The notes below the pieces were generated by a model that ran no database searches, was not told where the DNA came from, and saw only the letters and a program-made list of their open reading frames with translations. From an uncultured Clostridia bacterium (GTDB lineage Bacteria > Bacillota > Clostridia > Oscillospirales > JAAYOS01), in contig CANRIN010000010.1 in NCBI GenBank assembly GCA_947630675.1, forward strand, positions 1 to 41,396: a DNA stretch of 41,396 bases, read 5' to 3'. A program made the translations under genes and the position numbers. Shown piece after piece: positions 40,646 through 41,396 of this stretch (position 1 is the stretch's first letter; every line of letters starts with the position of its first letter).

Positions 40646-40918
40646 AACCGAACAAGGCAAAAGGCTTTTGACGGGGAGGAGTACGTCGGGTGTCCTCTTT
40701 CAGAGACGGGGCGGAAGGTGCAAGCTCCGAGAGGATCGGCGGAAGGTCGCCCCCGAGCCCCGGAGCCGAAAGCGTGAGCAACTAAGCCCCGGCGGGTTCT
40801 CCCGTTACAGAGAAGCGGCGTTTCTGCGCCGCATGAGGTGCGCCGCATTCTGCGGCGAATTTAGGTGGTACCGCGGTTCATCCGTCCTAAGCTGTGTGCT
40901 TTGGGCGGCTATTTTTTT
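40646..40918 (+). promoter_or_regulatory. T-box riboswitch controlling valS
   Basis: The T-box core reads AATTTAGGTGGTACCGCGG (40857-40875), whose TGGT part pairs with the free acceptor end of uncharged tRNA. Stem I lies at about 40670-40760 with GGAAGGTGCAAGCTCC in its distal part; the specifier is probably GTC (Val) at 40685-40687, following AGTA. The CGGG/CCCG stem III is near 40795-40815. The terminator is CCGTCC-AAGC paired with GCTT-GGGCGG (40882-40908) followed by ATTTTTTT. Binding of uncharged tRNA(Val) would favour the antiterminator and switch valS on. Confidence 0.9.
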
Positions 40919-40978
40919 GCCGGAAGCGGCTCGCATGCGGAGCCGGAAGGCAAAGTAATTATAAGAGGTGTTTATTTT

Positions 40979-41396
40979 ATGGCACGAGAACTCCCGAAGG
41001 CATACGAGCCTCAGGGCGTCGAAAAGCGCATCTACAAGATGTGGCGGGACGGCGGGTACTTCAAGCCGTCCGACGACCCCGAGAAGAAGCCCTTCACCAT
41101 CGTCATACCGCCCCCGAACGTCACGGGTCAGCTCCACATGGGGCACGCCCTCGACGAGACGTGGCAGGACATCCTCGTCCGCTACAAGCGTATGCAGGGC
41201 TATGCCGCGCTGTGGGTGCCCGGGACCGACCACGCCGGCATCGCCACGCAGATAAAGGTCGAGGAGCATCTGCGCGAGAACGAGCACAAGACCCGCTACG
41301 ACTACGGGCGGGACGCGTTTATCGACCTCGTCTGGGACTGGAAGCGCCGCTATGAGGGGCGCATCCACGAGCAGCTCGCGGCTCTCGGCTCGAGCT
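40979..41396 (+). CDS. valS: Valyl-tRNA synthetase, N-terminal 139 residues (runs off the window)
   Basis: The N-terminus of a class I synthetase. The family opening [18 protein letters not shown], the HIGH-type motif in [29 protein letters not shown] (about 43-70) and [17 protein letters not shown] identify ValRS. It charges tRNA(Val) with valine. The specifier in the T-box upstream agrees with this. GAGGTG precedes ATG. The C-terminal part, with editing domain and KMSKS, lies beyond the right edge. Confidence 0.96.
   Translation, partial: MARELPKAYEPQGVEKRIYKMWRDGGYFKPSDDPEKKPFTIVIPPPNVTGQLHMGHALDETWQDILVRYKRMQGYAALWVPGTDHAGIATQIKVEEHLRENEHKTRYDYGRDAFIDLVWDWKRRYEGRIHEQLAALGSS

Larger units (their letters stand above)
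40391..40978. other. Intergenic region between TIGR04076 gene and valS (588 bp)
   Basis: A divergent control region: leader (40391-40560) and promoter of the TIGR04076 gene on the minus strand, then the valS promoter and T-box leader on the plus strand. In the 170-nt minus-strand leader I see no clear element. Confidence 0.75.

Overview
The window is a GC-rich chromosomal segment of a Gram-positive, most likely a spore-forming gut-type Clostridia of the Oscillospirales kind. The signs are a sporulation sigma-K gene with a hydrophobic pro-sequence, a tRNA-dependent amidotransferase (gatCAB), a T-box in front of valS, mini-RNase III, a DUF1540 protein, lipoprotein-anchored substrate-binding proteins, and promoters that almost all carry an extended -10 (TGn). 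No rRNA, tRNA, phage, transposase or CRISPR was found. The species assignment is inference.

Layout. 1-3.1 kb (minus): an envelope-stress and membrane-microdomain cluster made of NfeD, SPFH/stomatin, a Nudix hydrolase, PspA/IM30 and a zinc-ribbon protein cut by the window edge. 3.2-6.4 kb (minus): gatC-gatA-gatB with 4-nt overlaps. 6.5-10.3 kb (minus): tig-clpP-clpX plus a small tautomerase. 10.4-18.8 kb (plus): the familiar Firmicutes block rplS - lepB - rbgA - rnhB(-yraN) - thrC. It is split after rplS by a sugar-kinase/GH123 pair that probably handles GalNAc from host glycans, and by a 0.65 kb structured intergenic region. 18.8-22.7 kb: DUF1540 protein, metallophosphoesterase, an orphan oligosaccharide-type binding lipoprotein, and sigK. 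23.2-32.3 kb (minus): an oligopeptide ABC transporter operon oppABCDF plus DUF3899. 33.2-36.8 kb (minus): yitT-tldD-tldE. 37-40.4 kb (minus): pcrA-mrnC and a TIGR04076 protein. 40.6 kb to the end (plus): T-box-controlled valS, cut by the window edge.

Two things stand out. First, every Opp subunit except OppB is clearly longer than its family. OppD carries about 370 extra residues between the Q-loop and the signature motif, OppF about 95 between Walker A and the Q-loop, OppC about 220 outside the membrane before its permease core, and OppA is 859 residues. This looks like a coordinated remodelling of a peptide transporter. Second, the intergenic regions at 14, 22.8-23.1 and 33 kb share a dispersed element of about 170 bp. 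It has four consecutive hairpins whose stems differ between copies but still pair, joined by conserved linkers, and two copies at 22.8-23.1 kb are inverted head to head. A separate 41-bp module (39/41 identical) lies next to two of the three sites. The paired changes in the stems point to selection for structure.

Regulation visible in the sequence: sigma-A-type promoters with TGn extensions, a sigma-E-like promoter before sigK, operator-like palindromes just after the oppA and orphan binding-protein promoters, a rplS leader that can hide its own ribosome binding site, and a T-box with a GUC specifier candidate before valS. Function assignments rest on motifs and remembered family features; no database search was possible.
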